A DNA stretch of 64,000 bases. It comes from Pegea sp. RAD2-039 (taxonomy: Eukaryota; Chordata; Thaliacea; Salpida; Salpidae). Positions 21,843-33,924 of the stretch are shown piece after piece; the stretch's first letter is position 1; the number at the start of each line of letters is the position of its first letter. The DNA is taken from contig JAQGEQ010000244.1 of assembly GCA_034620365.1 (NCBI GenBank), forward strand, positions 248,001 to 312,000. The letters are read 5' to 3'. Under the pieces are notes generated by a model that ran no database searches, was not told the DNA's origin, and was given only the letters and a program-made list of their open reading frames with translations. The translations under genes were made by a program, and so were the position numbers.

Positions 21843-23560
21843 AAAGTATTGGACAAATTTAAATAATAAATAACATAAAGTTTTAATTGAACAACTACTT
21901 GGATGTTTTATTTTAAAATATTATTTTGCATGATTTTCAATTTGATCTCAAATATTTGTCAAAATTCATGTTTTTGAAAGTTATAATCAACAGGATAGTG
22001 ACTTGAGTTACAAAAACTTACTTTAGCAAAAAAATTAAAAAAAACAATTTAATTTGTTTTGCAAGAATTTTCATTTAAGTTTATGTAAATCTACTTAAGT
22101 TTATTTATTGATAGAAATAAACTGGTTCAAAAAAGTTATCATTAAAGTCTATAAACTTTTAATTTCACAGTTTAGTTATTTATTATTATTTAATAATAAA
22201 TAGTTTGAAAATTATGTTAAAAATGTCAACCGAATAATTGCATTTTGATATTTTAGACAATCAACACTTTGTAACGTTCACAATCTATACATATTGTAAT
22301 AATGTTGAACTTGGACTATTATTTGACTCTCAAATTTATCAATGATTTACAAAGAAAAAATTTTGATAAAATCAAATCGAAAAACCTATTTGAAAAGTAA
22401 AGTTCCAAACTTGTTTAATCAATGTAAATACAGACAAATTAATATTTTTTAATAAATCTGTATACAGAAGCAATTTATTAAATGTAAATAAGGAAAACCT
22501 ACTTAATACATAACCATACTATGACGAAAAAAAAGAGAGAAATAGTCGTTTAAATATAATAAATAATACACTACACTTCATTTGATTTGATTGAACTAAA
22601 CTTTAAAATATATGAATAAAACTTCTTTTCATTTCTTTGCATTTGGCGTATCAAACACTTAAAACCGTTAAACAAAAATTAAACCATAGATAAATTTATC
22701 AGTAATTTTTCATAAAGTTGTATAATCATATGATATGTAAATGGTATTATCACAATTTTTGCTAGAAGTTTACCAGTAAAAACCAGAACTACAATTACCA
22801 TTTGATTCATTGATGAACCTATTTGATATCTTCATTAAGTGGTTTTATCATGGATGTTTTGTTATGTTTAAAATTGAAATCTTTGTAAAAGTTTATTTGA
22901 CTTTTATTCAATATAAAGCTTATTGAAATACAAAGTTTATTTGATCGAATCTATAAAACTTATTACTTAAAAAGTCGAACAAAATAAAAAACATTAGGTA
23001 AATATTAGTAAAATACTTTTTATTATATAAATCTACAACATTCGACGACAATCTAAATCTAACTTTTTTTAACATAATAGTAAACAATACTCTAATTTTA
23101 GAATTTTTTCACTTCAAGCTTGGAACTAATCAATTTCATTTCTAAAAAAGTTTCAAACTTAAACTGTAAATTTAAAATTGTTGAGCCAACGACATAATTG
23201 TTTAGTTTATTTTCACTTTTATAAGAATTTTTTTTGTTAACAGTAATTTGGACAATGTTAAAACTTTAGATAAAACTGGTTTATAATTTAAACTAAACTC
23301 TGATTAGAAATTTGAAAAGAATTTCAATAAAACATTTAGAAAAAAATTCATTTAAAATTATTACAATCATTTTTACATAAAACATACTTTTATATTTATA
23401 GTAAAAATAAATCTTTTGAAACTAATTTTAGAAAAATTGATTAATAGCAAATATTAAAAACATAATTTAAAATGGTTGTCAAAATAAAAGATAAAGTTTT
23501 TGTTTTTTAAAATAAATCTAGCTTATAGAAAAAGCTTAATTTTTGAAAATTAGTTATGTT

Positions 23561-23672
23561 TGGACAAATGCTAGATTGAAAGAAATTAATAAGTATAAAA
23601 AATTATCTCTCAGCGAAGATTTGATCATCACTTTTATGCATTTAACAATTTGAAATTGACAACTTGTCGATA
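23561..23672 (+). promoter_or_regulatory. small cassette, decayed dyad
   Basis: A TGGACAAATGCTAGATTGAA block, a core with CAGCGAAGATTTGATC, and a dyad with arms ATTGAC and GTCGATA. The duplicate at 51181 has an altered and longer start of the core. Confidence 0.45.
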
Positions 23673-24000
23673 ACTCAAAATGAAATAAGTAGCAGCTGGT
23701 TAATAACCTTATTTCTGAAAATTTCAACAAAATTAGAAGAGTCGTATTATCGCGATTTGTAAATAAAAATTAATAGTCGGTTACAAAAAATTGACTCAAC
23801 TCAGTGATTTTAAACTTTGAAAACAAATTTAAAATATTTTCCAGAAACAGTTTCGTTCAAAATTATAAAAATCTCAAATAAAGTAATCATATTTAGCAAA
23901 ACCTATTTGTTTTTATCTCCATTGTTTATATAGCAAATCAATATTATGATTAAGTATAAATCAAATTTAAAAAAAATAATAATCGAAAAATAACTTTATT

Positions 24001-24111
24001 CCGGACAAATACTAGATGAAAAGAAGTTATTATATCAAGACGTTTAACCAAAATCATTTAACAACTTGTACGTCGACAGGATATATTTTTGATATCGACC
24101 ATGAGTCGATA
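24001..24111 (+). promoter_or_regulatory. small cassette with hypervariable core
   Basis: CCGGACAAATACTAGATGAA starts at 24001, with a TATA-like TTATTATAT. The core holds GTACGTCGACAGG, T5 precedes the dyad, and the dyad is TATCGAC-CATGA-GTCGATA (24093-24111). TGACGTCA follows at 24204-24211. The duplicate at 51641 has nearly identical flanks but a different core. Confidence 0.65.
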
Positions 24112-24749
24112 AAATAATCCGAAAATCAAAACTAAGAAATATAAACAAACCTGCTTTTTAGTTAAATGTTTCAATTAACAATTAGATGACGTAAATTGCA
24201 ATTTGACGTCAAATATTTCTGTAAATTTTAGTATTGAAATTTTGTAGAGTTTGTTATTTGTCGTTGTAAACAACAGGGCAGTGATTCGATTTACAGAAAA
24301 CTTAAGATGATTACTACCTAAAAATATTTTATTTGAACAGAATATGATTGATCTTAGTGAGTAGCAAGATAGTCAATAAATAAATTCATTATAAACTTGC
24401 AGTAGTAAGTTAGAAAATATATTTTTTTCAATTTATACTTATAGTTTTTCTTTTCTTTTCAAATTCTCCAGCGATTTTGAAAAAACTTCATATTTATAGA
24501 AATTAAATTTATTAGTTTATTTTTTCAGCCACAAGATGTCTCTCTAATAGTTTTCTTATCATAATTTTAGAGATTATAATTATTCTACCTTTATTTCTAC
24601 TTGACAAATAATGCTGCTCAGTGACTTAAAGATTCCAGTTTTTATACTTTTTTTTATACTTTTTTTTTACTTTTATAATGAAGTAAATGTGGTTTGACTT
24701 TCTATAAGATTTTAATCAATGAGATTACTCATTAACTTCAAAATAAATA

Positions 24750-25130
24750 AAACTGCTGATTGCAAAATTATTATTAGCTAATTATAAAGCTAGAACTTTC
24801 TATTAAAATTCTTTACCTAAATTTTTGTAGCTTCGGAACGAGAGACTTGAAACCATTATTATTATTCCAAGAAATTTAAAAAAAGTAGTTTTATTTAACT
24901 AGACTAAGCAGCAAACTTATGGCTAATTAACAAACACGGTTTATAAATATTCAAAATTTAAATTTTAAACTGAAAAAAGTTTACAAAGTATTTGTAGATA
25001 TTTTAGCAAAAGTACAAATTTACAAAATGCATTTGATGTTAGCTAAACAAACTCAATTAATTAAAAAGTTACTTTTGAAACTAAAATATGTATTTGAATA
25101 TAAAACATTTGGCTTAAAAACTACTGTAGC
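24750..25130. repeat. copy of the tRNA-iMet upstream flank
   Basis: From CTGCTGATTGC this matches the 5' flank of the tRNA-iMet-like gene (37260 onward) and 52311 onward. It breaks almost exactly at the first bases of the tRNA. Includes GTAGCTTCGGAACGAGAGAC. Confidence 0.75.
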
Positions 25131-26140
25131 CAAGAAGCTTCTTGACTATCTAAAATTGTAATCACATCAAACTAGTAAATCAAACTTTTATTAAAATAAC
25201 AGAATTAACAACTTTAACTTTCACCTCTGTTTGTGAAATTTATTTTAGAAATTTCCTAGGGAATACAATTGTAATGAAGTTTAAAAATAAAACAATTTTA
25301 AAGACATTTTAGTGTTTCAACTTTAAGTAAAAAAAACAATAAAAACAATTTTCTTTCAAAAGGAGCAAATTTTAGAAATCTTCTTGATTTTGAAGTTAAG
25401 AAAACGAATAATATTAAATATCAGATTAATTTAAATTAAGATAAAAGTAATTTTCTCGTTCAAATTTTAAATATTTTTCGCAAACATTATTATTTATTAA
25501 TTTATTTTCACGCAAATTAAGTATCAATAATGTTGTTTTACAAAAAATCTTTTTCAATGTTTTTCAAGAATGATAATATTATGAAAAAGTAGAAATAAAC
25601 AAAATAAATAAAATTATTAAAAAATAAAAACAGTAGCTGTTATTAGCAAACTTAAAACTTAAAATTATATAAATATTAAAATTTCATAAAACCAAAGAAT
25701 ATTTTTGAAAATTATCCATATTTTTTTCATGTTTTGTTTTTCTCCTTTAATAGTTTTCCGAAAATAAATTTACTTCAAAATATTTCACATTCAAATTTGT
25801 AGCTTTAGATAAATCTAAGTTTTCAATAAAATTTACTTTTAGGAAAATTGTAGAATAAAAATTAATATTTTTATTTTTAACAATGACTTTTTATTAGCAG
25901 ATAAAATTGTTCTACTTTTGTTAAATTAAAACTAAACAAAAAAGGAGAAAAAGTAATTTAAGAACTTTTTTTGAGTTAGCTATCTAATTGAATACTATTA
26001 TTTCTGTTTTCTATTGATTACTAAAAAAAAATTTGGTTTTAAGGAATAATTGTACTTTTTTAATGGATAAATTTATAAAGACTCATCATCCAAATCATAA
26101 GCATTAAGTTCAAGATGTTACCAATATCTGCATTTGATGC
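25130..26140. repeat. duplicated segment, partners 60300-60770 and the 3 kb palindrome
   Basis: 25130-25440 matches 60306-60610 directly. 25440-26140 is the right-arm orientation of the 9340-12412 palindrome, ending near ATCTGCATTTGATGCAGATA, itself a short inverted repeat. No gene. Confidence 0.75.
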
Positions 26141-26723
26141 AGATATCACAACTATTCTTGGCAAAAAGTTTTTTAACTATTTAGAATTGAAATCACATCA
26201 AAATTAGTAAAATTTTCATATCTAAACTATAGTGAACTTATAATTAATGAATAATTTACATTTTCTTCCTTTGTTCGTGAACAACAAGTAATTTTCAAAT
26301 TGACAGAAATAAAGGAAACAAGAAATTTATAAACTGTATATCAATTTAATAACTTTTATGTAAATTCTAATTTTTTTAAAGATGTTTTTAAAGTTTTTGA
26401 TTAAAAATTGCTTTTTGAAAAGATGTAAATTCTGCAGTTATTCCTTTCCTATTGAGATAATCTAATAGTACTTTTTGTAAAAAATATTCTTGATAACTTG
26501 TATTGAATAAAATTAAAAGCTATTATCAAAACTTCGAATGAGTTAAATAAATTTTTTTCAATACAAATTTAAGTTTAAAATAAAACTATTTTCGCTAAAA
26601 ATCCTTCAAATACTCTCACTGAATTCACTGGTAACCAGACTATAACTCAATTCATTAAAAAACCACTAATTAACAATGTTAAAAAGGCCATAGGTTTGTC
26701 TGTAAGTACATACATCTATTGAT

Positions 26724-26831
26724 TTAGATAAAAAAGAAAGATATTTTTGATTTTGGTTTGATCGTTATGAATTTAGATTTAAATTTGTTCAATTCAGCGG
26801 ATATCGATTTGTTGATGTTGGATGATAGGTT
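26724..26831 (-). CDS. candidate last exon of the RRM gene, copy 2
   Basis: A minus-strand frame of 35 codons with NLSSNINKSISAELNKFKSK ends in TAA. It keeps the frame and much of the sequence of 16221-16346. A TGA directly precedes it, so an acceptor must fall inside or the copy is broken. It stands downstream of the RRM-exon copy at 27403, as in copy 1. Confidence 0.3.
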   Translation of the reverse strand, partial: NLSSNINKSISAELNKFKSKFITIKPKSKISFFFI

Positions 26832-27028
26832 TCAATTAGAGTTACATAGATATCTTCATTTTTTTATAAAATTTGTTTATTTGCTTTTTGCAAGTGGTTA
26901 AATAAAACCTTTTTTAATCACTAATCACTTTCAATAATATTTTCTATTAAAGTAATCTTAGTTTGACTTCCTATTAAATTTTAATCAATGACATTATTAC
27001 TCACTAACTTCAAGTTGAATATTAGATC

Positions 27029-27142
27029 ATCGACAATTTGTCGATTTCAAAATGTTTGTTAAAGAAGACCATTGTTAAAATACAAAATTCAATAATAGTT
27101 CTTCATTTTAACAACTTCTTTTGATCTAGTGTTTGTCCGGAC
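27029..27142 (-). promoter_or_regulatory. small cassette, reversed
   Basis: On the minus strand GTCCGGACAAACACTAGATC (to 27142) is followed by a core unlike that of the duplicate at 16497 and by the dyad ATCGAC-AAATT-GTCGAT. No strong TATA box or T run is visible. Confidence 0.5.
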
Positions 27143-27402
27143 GAAAATCAATTCTTAATTTATCTTTTTATTTTAAGCTGTGAAAATAGCTTTCCTTTGT
27201 CAACAATTCTAAATTAATTTTAGATTTCTTACTTATTACGTTTTAGATAGTAAATTTTCAAATAATTATTATGATTAATATTAGAAGAAATGCTTTTAAT
27301 GTACAATAATTAAAAAGATTTTCAGTGAAATATTTTCTAACTATTTAAGTAAAAATGTTTTTAATTCAATCATATCAACTGTTTTAAAACAAACATAACT
27401 AC

Positions 27403-27530
27403 TTGTTTAACAGATTCAGGCTCATCAAATAACATTATACCGAAACCTAAGGAAGGTTTTGTTGTTGGTTTTGTCTTATCACGCAGTCGTTAATATCGCC
27501 AAATTTAGTCACTTCAAAAAGAGAATATTT
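27403..27530 (-). pseudogene. RRM-domain exon, damaged copy
   Basis: This is a copy of the exon at 16874-17001 on the minus strand. The first half reads KFGDINDCVIRQN and the second half KPSLGFGIMLFDEPESVKQ, ending at a donor GTAGTTATG. A one-base deletion relative to the other copy, between RQN and the lysine-proline stretch, puts the halves in different frames. The second half is closer to the RRM consensus than the intact copy (Gly-Phe-Gly in RNP1; DEPESV). Both copies therefore seem to descend from a more canonical RRM gene. Confidence 0.6.
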
Positions 27531-27539
27531 ATTCACTTT

Positions 27540-28740
27540 ATTTAACTTGTTCCATTTTTTATTTAAAATTGTTATTATATAGAAAGCTATATTTTATTTA
27601 TTATTATTAAATTATTATTATTTTATTTTTTTCCTTTAAAATGTTTTCACTTGTTCATTAATAAATTCAAAATTCAAAATGTTTATTTTTGATTAAAAAA
27701 GTCACTAATGATGTACACCACAATAAGTATTTTCAAATATTACATTACTAGTAGATTGAATTATAATATCCTAGAAATGTGTATCAATGCAACTGTATCT
27801 GCTATTAAACTCATAATTAGCGTTATATGCTTAAAGAATAAAGTTTTACAGTTAAAAAGTAATTACCAAAAAACACTATAAATTTATTTGAACAAATCCT
27901 ATTTTTAGCTAACATTATAAGATTTTATCAAACGTGAAAAAAAAATAAATTTTTTGAATTTGAATAATTTGATTTTCTAAAATTTCTTAGTCATAATAAA
28001 TATTCTAATAAATTATTTTTTCATTAAAAATAATTTAAAAAATTTAATTAAAAAATAAATAAGATAGAGATTCTAAAGTAAAAGTACAAAATTATTTAAA
28101 TTCAATTTGAAAGTCTCTGTACAATATAATAGTGCAAACTTACACAGAATGTTAATAATATAAAAAATAACTCAATAATGAACTTAATCATCTAAACCAG
28201 GAAAAATGATCATTAATTGATAAACTATCATTTTAAAAGTAAATTTTGTTTATTTATTACAGTAATTTGAAAAATTACTATTTAACTAAAGTAAGAGATT
28301 TTAATTTTGTTTATGAGTTTCACTGAAGTTGTTAGAAAAAGGGGTTTTGAAATCTAAAGGTGAAACAAATCCTTAAACTTTCTTAGGCGTGTTATAAAAG
28401 CAATGTGTTACATATTATTCTTTCTATATTTTTAACTTAATAGACTTTTTTTGTGGGAATGTGTTTTAGCAAGAGGTACTCTCTTCAGGCACCATCCTTT
28501 GCATTTATTATATAATCAAATAATCTCATAAAAAAAATCTTTACAAATATATTTGTATATATGATGAGATGATTATTGTTCAGAAGGCTATTTAAAATGT
28601 TCTAAAAAAGCTAAATGATTATTATTTATTTATTTTTAATTATTTATTAATATTAAAGTTGTTAGTTATTGGTAAGACTACTCATGCAGCAGTGTAAAAT
28701 TTATTAATGATTTTTGTAGCATGCGACGTTTCTACTAAAA
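27540..28740. other. unique AT-rich stretch
   Basis: No match to the repeats of the window. A less AT-rich patch at 28450-28520 gives short protein-like minus-strand readings in two frames, and another lies at 28690-28745, but none has a consistent exon structure. I see no supported gene. Confidence 0.4.
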
Positions 28741-30010
28741 CATTTTATAAATACAATGACTTCGTAATGAAATGAATCACGAAAGTTATTGAGTATTTTG
28801 TTACCGACTGAACTCATTGATTTTCTCAAAAAAATATTAAAAGAAAAATTATCATATGTTTTTGTAAATCAAATCACTATCCTGTTGACTATAAATTTCA
28901 AACACTTGAATTTTGACAAATATTTGAGGTCAAACCGATGAAGACGCCAATTAATATTATTAACTCAAACAATCAATCAGTTTTAAATTTAAAAGTTCAC
29001 TGTTATCTGTTAGTTGTATTTGCTAGATTATTCTATCGACAAATGGTCGATATCAAAAATTAGATCTTATGTAAGATAACTTTGGGTTACTTATAGCTAA
29101 AGGAACATTTCTTGATATAAAAAATCTTCACATCTAGTATTTCTCAGGAAAAAGTGAATTTTTGAAAATTTTTCTTTCACTTAAAAAGTTTGATTTATTT
29201 AAAATTTTGATACAAATTTTATTTTTATTACTATCAATCTTATAGTGAAGGTATTTCCTTCTTCTAAGTGCATAAAATATTTTAGTTTTAATCTGTTTTA
29301 TGATTTTTCAAAATTAAAACTATTAGAAATACTTTTTATATACAGCTAATTGTATAAGTATGAATAAACCTTGTATGAATATTGATATACAATGTTTTGT
29401 AAACTCAAAGTCTCTGAACAACACTATTTGTCTGACAGATAGGAGCTTACAATGTTTTGAGTTTCTAAAAAATAAATCTAAAACGTATCTAGAGTCATCT
29501 TGTGACTGAAAAATAAATAAAAAAAAAATTAATTTAATTTAAAAAAAAGCTTCAAATTAAAGTTTAACGTACCTAACAGTTGTTGCAAATAAATTTCTTG
29601 AAACTTTATGCTAAAGTCAATGAATAGCTCTGAAGTTTCATGATCACTTTAATTTCAAGAAAGTTATTATAATGACTTTCGGCGTTGTAAAATGCTGAAA
29701 AGTTTCTTTTAAAAGAGGTGAACAATTATAAACAGAAATTGTTCTTCTTGTCAAAATTCTATTAATCAAAGTTTATGCCAAGAAGCAAACCGCCAACGCT
29801 TAAGAATTAAAAATTACAAAAATAATTACATGAAAGTGGGAAAGATTTGCAAAGGGTTGTAACAAAGTTCATAAAAGATATTTACATCAAAAGTAAATTC
29901 CCAGAAAATCTTCTAGTCTTCAATAGCTTGGTGATTCCAATAATACCATTGACCTTAAATATCGCTAACCAGAGATTAAATGAAAAGGTTAAAAAGAATA
30001 ATTAGAAAAA
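28740..30010. repeat. reversed repeat unit and reversed part of duplication A
   Basis: 28780-29530 is a recurring unit in reverse orientation with one cassette. 29575-30010 is the reverse complement of about 2030-2440 (GCGTTGGTGGTTTGC text) with moderate divergence. Confidence 0.75.
29034..29148 (-). promoter_or_regulatory. small cassette, reversed
   Basis: On the minus strand CCTGAGAAATACTAGATGTG is followed by TTTATATCAAG, a unique core with TAAGTAACCCAAAGTTATC, T5 and a perfect dyad with spacer CATTT. Confidence 0.6.
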
Positions 30011-31500
30011 GTTAACGAAGAGATAAAAAACTATATACTTCTGCAAAATATTTTACGTGCAACGAAGCAAAACAAAGGCTTAAAATGCAGTTAAATAAAG
30101 ATCTTTACAAGATTATTTTCAAGTTTTTTTTGAGATACATTGTTAAATTGAAACTCTTTTAGTCAAAATTCCAAAATAGAATTAACGATTTCTAAATTAA
30201 AACCATACTTTGAACAATCTAGACTAGTATTGAAATTCTACTTTTACTAGCTTTTGTCGGGATATTAGAATAATGTTTACAAATTTCAACAAACTTTAAA
30301 AATAAGCCATGAAATTCAAGTTATCAAATATCACTTACGAAAACATAGCCTGAAGCAATGCCAGGATTTCAAAATTATTTGTCTTCAGCGACGTCTAGCG
30401 TCAATTTTTTCGACTAAAGAAACATAAAACATCTGAGTAAACACATCATCTAATAAAATTTCCAAGTTATCGTTTTTTAGCTTTTTTTTGTAAAGGACTT
30501 TTTGCTTTGCTTAATGTTTTTTCTCTATGAATTTCATAACTTTTTGCGTTTAATATTTTCTAATATTTAATATCAGATTTACTACAAATATATAAAAATA
30601 TTCAGTTTATATATATGATTTTTATCTTTAGTAAAAAAAAAACAATTAAAAATACATAGAATTAACTTTATATAAAATGTTTTTATAATAGTTATAGTCT
30701 TAAAAAATCATTAAACAGTTTAAATATAAAATTTATAATCTACTAAGAAGAAGGAAATACTTTCTCTGTAAGATTGATAGTAAAAGAAATTAAAAATCTT
30801 TCGAATAAAAAAAGTTTTCGATTAATTTGATATTTATTTTCAGATATTTTTTAAAGGTTGATTTTAAATGTTTTCTATTTATCTTTTCTAAAAATAATTT
30901 ATATAGTAATTATTAATGCCAATATAAAGTTTTTTTCATCTGATTTTATAAGAACAAAACAAAATTGTAAAGTAAAATATTTATTAAAGTAAAAAATCAG
31001 TTTAAACAGTTTTCCACTTGTTATTCTCGCTTGACAACAAATTTAATTTAATTTTACTGTTTTAAAAATATAACTTTCAACTTATCTTTTCAATATTATT
31101 CATTGTTTATTTTCTAAATTAAGTAGCTTTAAGAAAATATTAAACTTCACTTCATAAAATTTATTAAATTAAAGCAAAATTGATTGTTTTGGGTAAGTAA
31201 AAATATTTTTATAAAAATCTAATTAAAGATTTTTCAGTTTTATGTTTCTATAGTAAAAAAGTTGACGCTAGACGTCGCTGAAGATAAACAATTTTGAAAT
31301 CCTTGTATTGCTTTAGGCTATGTTTTTGTAGGTGGTATTTGATAAATTGAATTTTAAGGTTTACTTTCAAACTTTGTTGAAATTATGAATAATTAAGTTT
31401 AAACTAAAAACAAAACTAACTTAACAAGTAGATTCCGTATAAAAAAAATGAAAATTTTTAAAGCAAATTATTTTTGTTTATTTTTATATTTAAAGAAAAT
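30010..31500. repeat. mosaic of diverged repeat blocks
   Basis: Contains broken copies of the MQGFQ exon (about 30345 plus; 31260 minus), a reversed copy of 13370-13500 and several AT-rich blocks. No intact gene was seen. Confidence 0.6.
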
Positions 31501-32330
31501 TAAAAATTGTTAATATGCTTACTTGTGTAATACAGAAATTAGCAAACTACTCTTTATTATACTTTGGCAGATGTTGTAGATTGAAAACATTTTTTATCTT
31601 CATTTTATTCGAATTATTATTTCAAAAAATTTTAAGCTTCCCATTTTTTTTACTAGAAAACATGTTAATATGTAAACAAATCATCGTTTTACTTAAACAA
31701 ACATATTTAAATTTTAAACTGAAATATATCAAAACTCTTTATTCTAACTTAGCTACCATTAGCAATTAGGCAAATTTCAATAAAAACTTTGTTAGTAGCG
31801 AGTATCTACTTTTAATACACCACTGGTACGAATTTAACTAATTAATTGAGTTGGATTTATTATTTCACTGATTTTTTGTAAAGCATTTTTGTTGCTTTGT
31901 TTTGTGATTTTTACAATGAAGCTTATAAATTGCTTATCTTCTAAGATTTTATTTTAAAGTATAGTCATTATTTTAGATATTAATAATTGTATTTTGGAAT
32001 TTTGAATAAAAGAGTTTGAGCTTAGCTATGTATGCCTAGTTAAAAAAAATATAAATGCAATTTGTAGTTGCAAAAGATTTTTATTTCTTTATTATTATAG
32101 AAACAATGCATTGTTATCTTCTTAGTAACATTCAAAAAAACTCACGTTCTCCTGACAAATACTAGATGAGAAGATTTTTTATATAAAGAAATAATCTTTA
32201 ATCTTTAGCGTGAAATAAATAAAATAAACATAATTTTTGATATCGACCATTTGTCGATAGAATAATCCGACAAATACAAGTAACAAGTAAACAGCAAACT
32301 TTCAAATTAAAAATTGCTTGATTATTTCGT
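31500..32330. repeat. diverged repeat blocks with a cassette
   Basis: 31500-31800 holds the TTTGGCAGATGTTGTAGATT block, which recurs near 14150, 43855, 47870, 52930 and 63950. The 84-codon open frame across it is not conserved in the other copies, so I do not call it a gene. Confidence 0.6.
32151..32259 (+). promoter_or_regulatory. small cassette, near-consensus
   Basis: CCTGACAAATACTAGATGAG, TTTTATATAAAG, a core with CTTTAGCGTGAAATAAAT, T5 at 32234-32238, and a perfect dyad with CATTT spacer at 32241-32259. A good reference member of the family. Confidence 0.65.
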
Positions 32331-32364
32331 TTGGTAAAGAATACTTGAGGAAATTTTCAATAAG

Positions 32365-32945
32365 TTTATGCAATTAATTGACTAGGAAAGTTGAACATTT
32401 TGTTGTGAGTATCATTTGAAATTGTTTCACTAGCAGAAGTTTTTCCGTATTTAAAAATCTTTTTTTATCTTTGTTGATGGTAAATTTATGAACTTACAAG
32501 ATATAAAACTAGAGTAGATATGTTTAAAGCCTTAGGAAGTAGCTGATTTTTTAAGTTTTAAAAAGAGTTTTTAAGAGATATTGCCAACCATTACTTTATA
32601 TATATTGGGTTTTTTTCAGTTTTGTTCACTATATTGTTCTACATTTTCTTCTAGCTTACTATATTGTTTGCATTTGAATAATTTATATAACTAAATAATT
32701 TTTAAATACTTATGATAATTATTCATATCATAAAAAAATTTCATAAGCTTATTTCATATAGTAATTAATATAGTAATCGATAAACAATATTCTTATTTCA
32801 AAGCTGATATTTTATACATCAATTGAATTTTTCAAACAAAAATGACATCATTACAAAATTTTAGTTTAAGAAATTTTATTTATTATAAAAAGATTCAAAT
32901 TTAAAAAGAATAATCAACAATAAATCTGATTAAAATTTTTTGAAT
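32365..32945. repeat. segmental duplication D, copy 1
   Basis: Direct match to 57198-57783 (TTGACTAGGAAAGTTGAACA onward), moderately diverged. The match stops at about 32945, just before the island that holds open frames. Confidence 0.8.
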
Positions 32946-33077
32946 TGACATAGAAGAGTGGAAAATATGTACTTTAGCTCGATGTTCAATAACAGCATAA
33001 ATAGAATAACTTCATTACAATAACAAACTAGCTATTTAATTTTTCTTGTAATTGTTAAGCAATAGATTTTCTTACTT

Positions 33078-33299
33078 ATGAAAGTTGAATCGATTCTTGA
33101 AGTGTTTAAAGAAAATAAAGATAACACAGTATCCTGGGACATTGGCATTAAAATAAATCAAGAAAAAAAACCAACAGGCTATACATTTACATTAAAGATA
33201 AAACTAGTAACCAAAGCTGCAATACGAAGTGACGCAAACATATTTATCAAGGAATTTGAAAACAAATTAAAACTTGTAGATCTAGAAATAAAAATATGA
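33078..33299 (+). CDS. hypothetical protein or exon, 73 residues
   Basis: An open frame of polar, mixed composition (SWDIGIKINQEKKPTGYTFT; a run of beta-prone text followed by FIKEFENKLKL) stands out from the low-complexity background and is not part of the repeats. A TAG lies five codons upstream of the ATG, with an acceptor-like AATAG at the same place, so an upstream exon is possible. The stop TGA overlaps the ATG of the next frame as ATGA. I do not recognise a family. It is the only likely plus-strand coding text in this island. Confidence 0.4.
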   Translation: MKVESILEVFKENKDNTVSWDIGIKINQEKKPTGYTFTLKIKLVTKAAIRSDANIFIKEFENKLKLVDLEIKI

Positions 33300-33397
33300 A
33301 GAATGTGGAAAATGAATATCAAAATCTTCTAGTTGTGGTTGGTGCATTAGGAATAACATCAAATGAGTACAAAAATTTAATTCAAGAAGTTCATTGA
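33296..33397 (+). CDS. hypothetical short frame overlapping the previous one
   Basis: An ATG at 33296 overlaps the preceding stop and opens 33 codons containing NLLVVVGALGITSNEYKNLI. After its TGA, the same frame is open for another 23 codons (NINQDDSKSLKEKK). The composition reads as coding. Whether this is a second exon, a decayed continuation of the previous frame or a separate product cannot be decided here. Confidence 0.3.
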   Translation: MKNVENEYQNLLVVVGALGITSNEYKNLIQEVH

Positions 33398-33924
33398 AAT
33401 ATTAACCAGGACGATTCGAAGAGCCTAAAAGAAAAAAAGATAAATATCTTGCTAATAGAGCACATATAACATAAACTTTTGATGACTAGTTGAATTTGGA
33501 ACTTTTCTTAATTTTTTTTTCACTTGTTGCTTACTTTTACTGTATGACATCATTTGTTACACTTGGCATTGTAACTTTACCTATCAAATATTGCTAAAGT
33601 AAATTCTACTTGTTAATTTTTGATGCTGTCTTTAAGAATTGTTACTGACACGATACCTTATTAAACTTAAATAGATGCGTCTGCAAAAAACAAGAGAAAT
33701 TTCTATATAGTAGAATAATTAATTAAGATAATTTACATTTTAAACATCATTCATTTTTTTATCAAATAAAAACTTAAGTTAAAACAATTAGAAAATTAGC
33801 ACATTGATAGCAAAGAAAAGTTCACAAATCACGAACATACAAGAAGACTCTTATCAATCGATTTTTGATATTTAAAATTAAAAGCAACTTGATTCTTTTC
33901 AGTTTTTTCCTTTCCTTAAAATTA

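Larger units (their letters stand above)
18905..22620. repeat. segmental duplication A, copy 3
   Basis: A direct copy of 1-4255, starting at the base that corresponds to window position 1, so the true left end of copy 1 lies outside the window. Copy 3 lacks about 510 bases present in copies 1 and 2 (about 1842-2352), joined at 20740 with a GAAA microhomology. From about 21700 it also matches 49480 onward. Confidence 0.9.
22620..24660. repeat. segmental duplication B, copy 1
   Basis: Matches 50380-52300 directly. The part 23700-24640 is about 94 percent identical by eye to 51330-52290 outside the cassette core. It holds two cassettes and no gene. Confidence 0.9.

Noticed and set aside
28450-28760. 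Short protein-like minus-strand readings (LFDYIINAKDG; VETSHATKIINKFY)
   Set aside because: Each is under 20 residues and ends in a stop without a matching donor or acceptor; not enough to call an exon.
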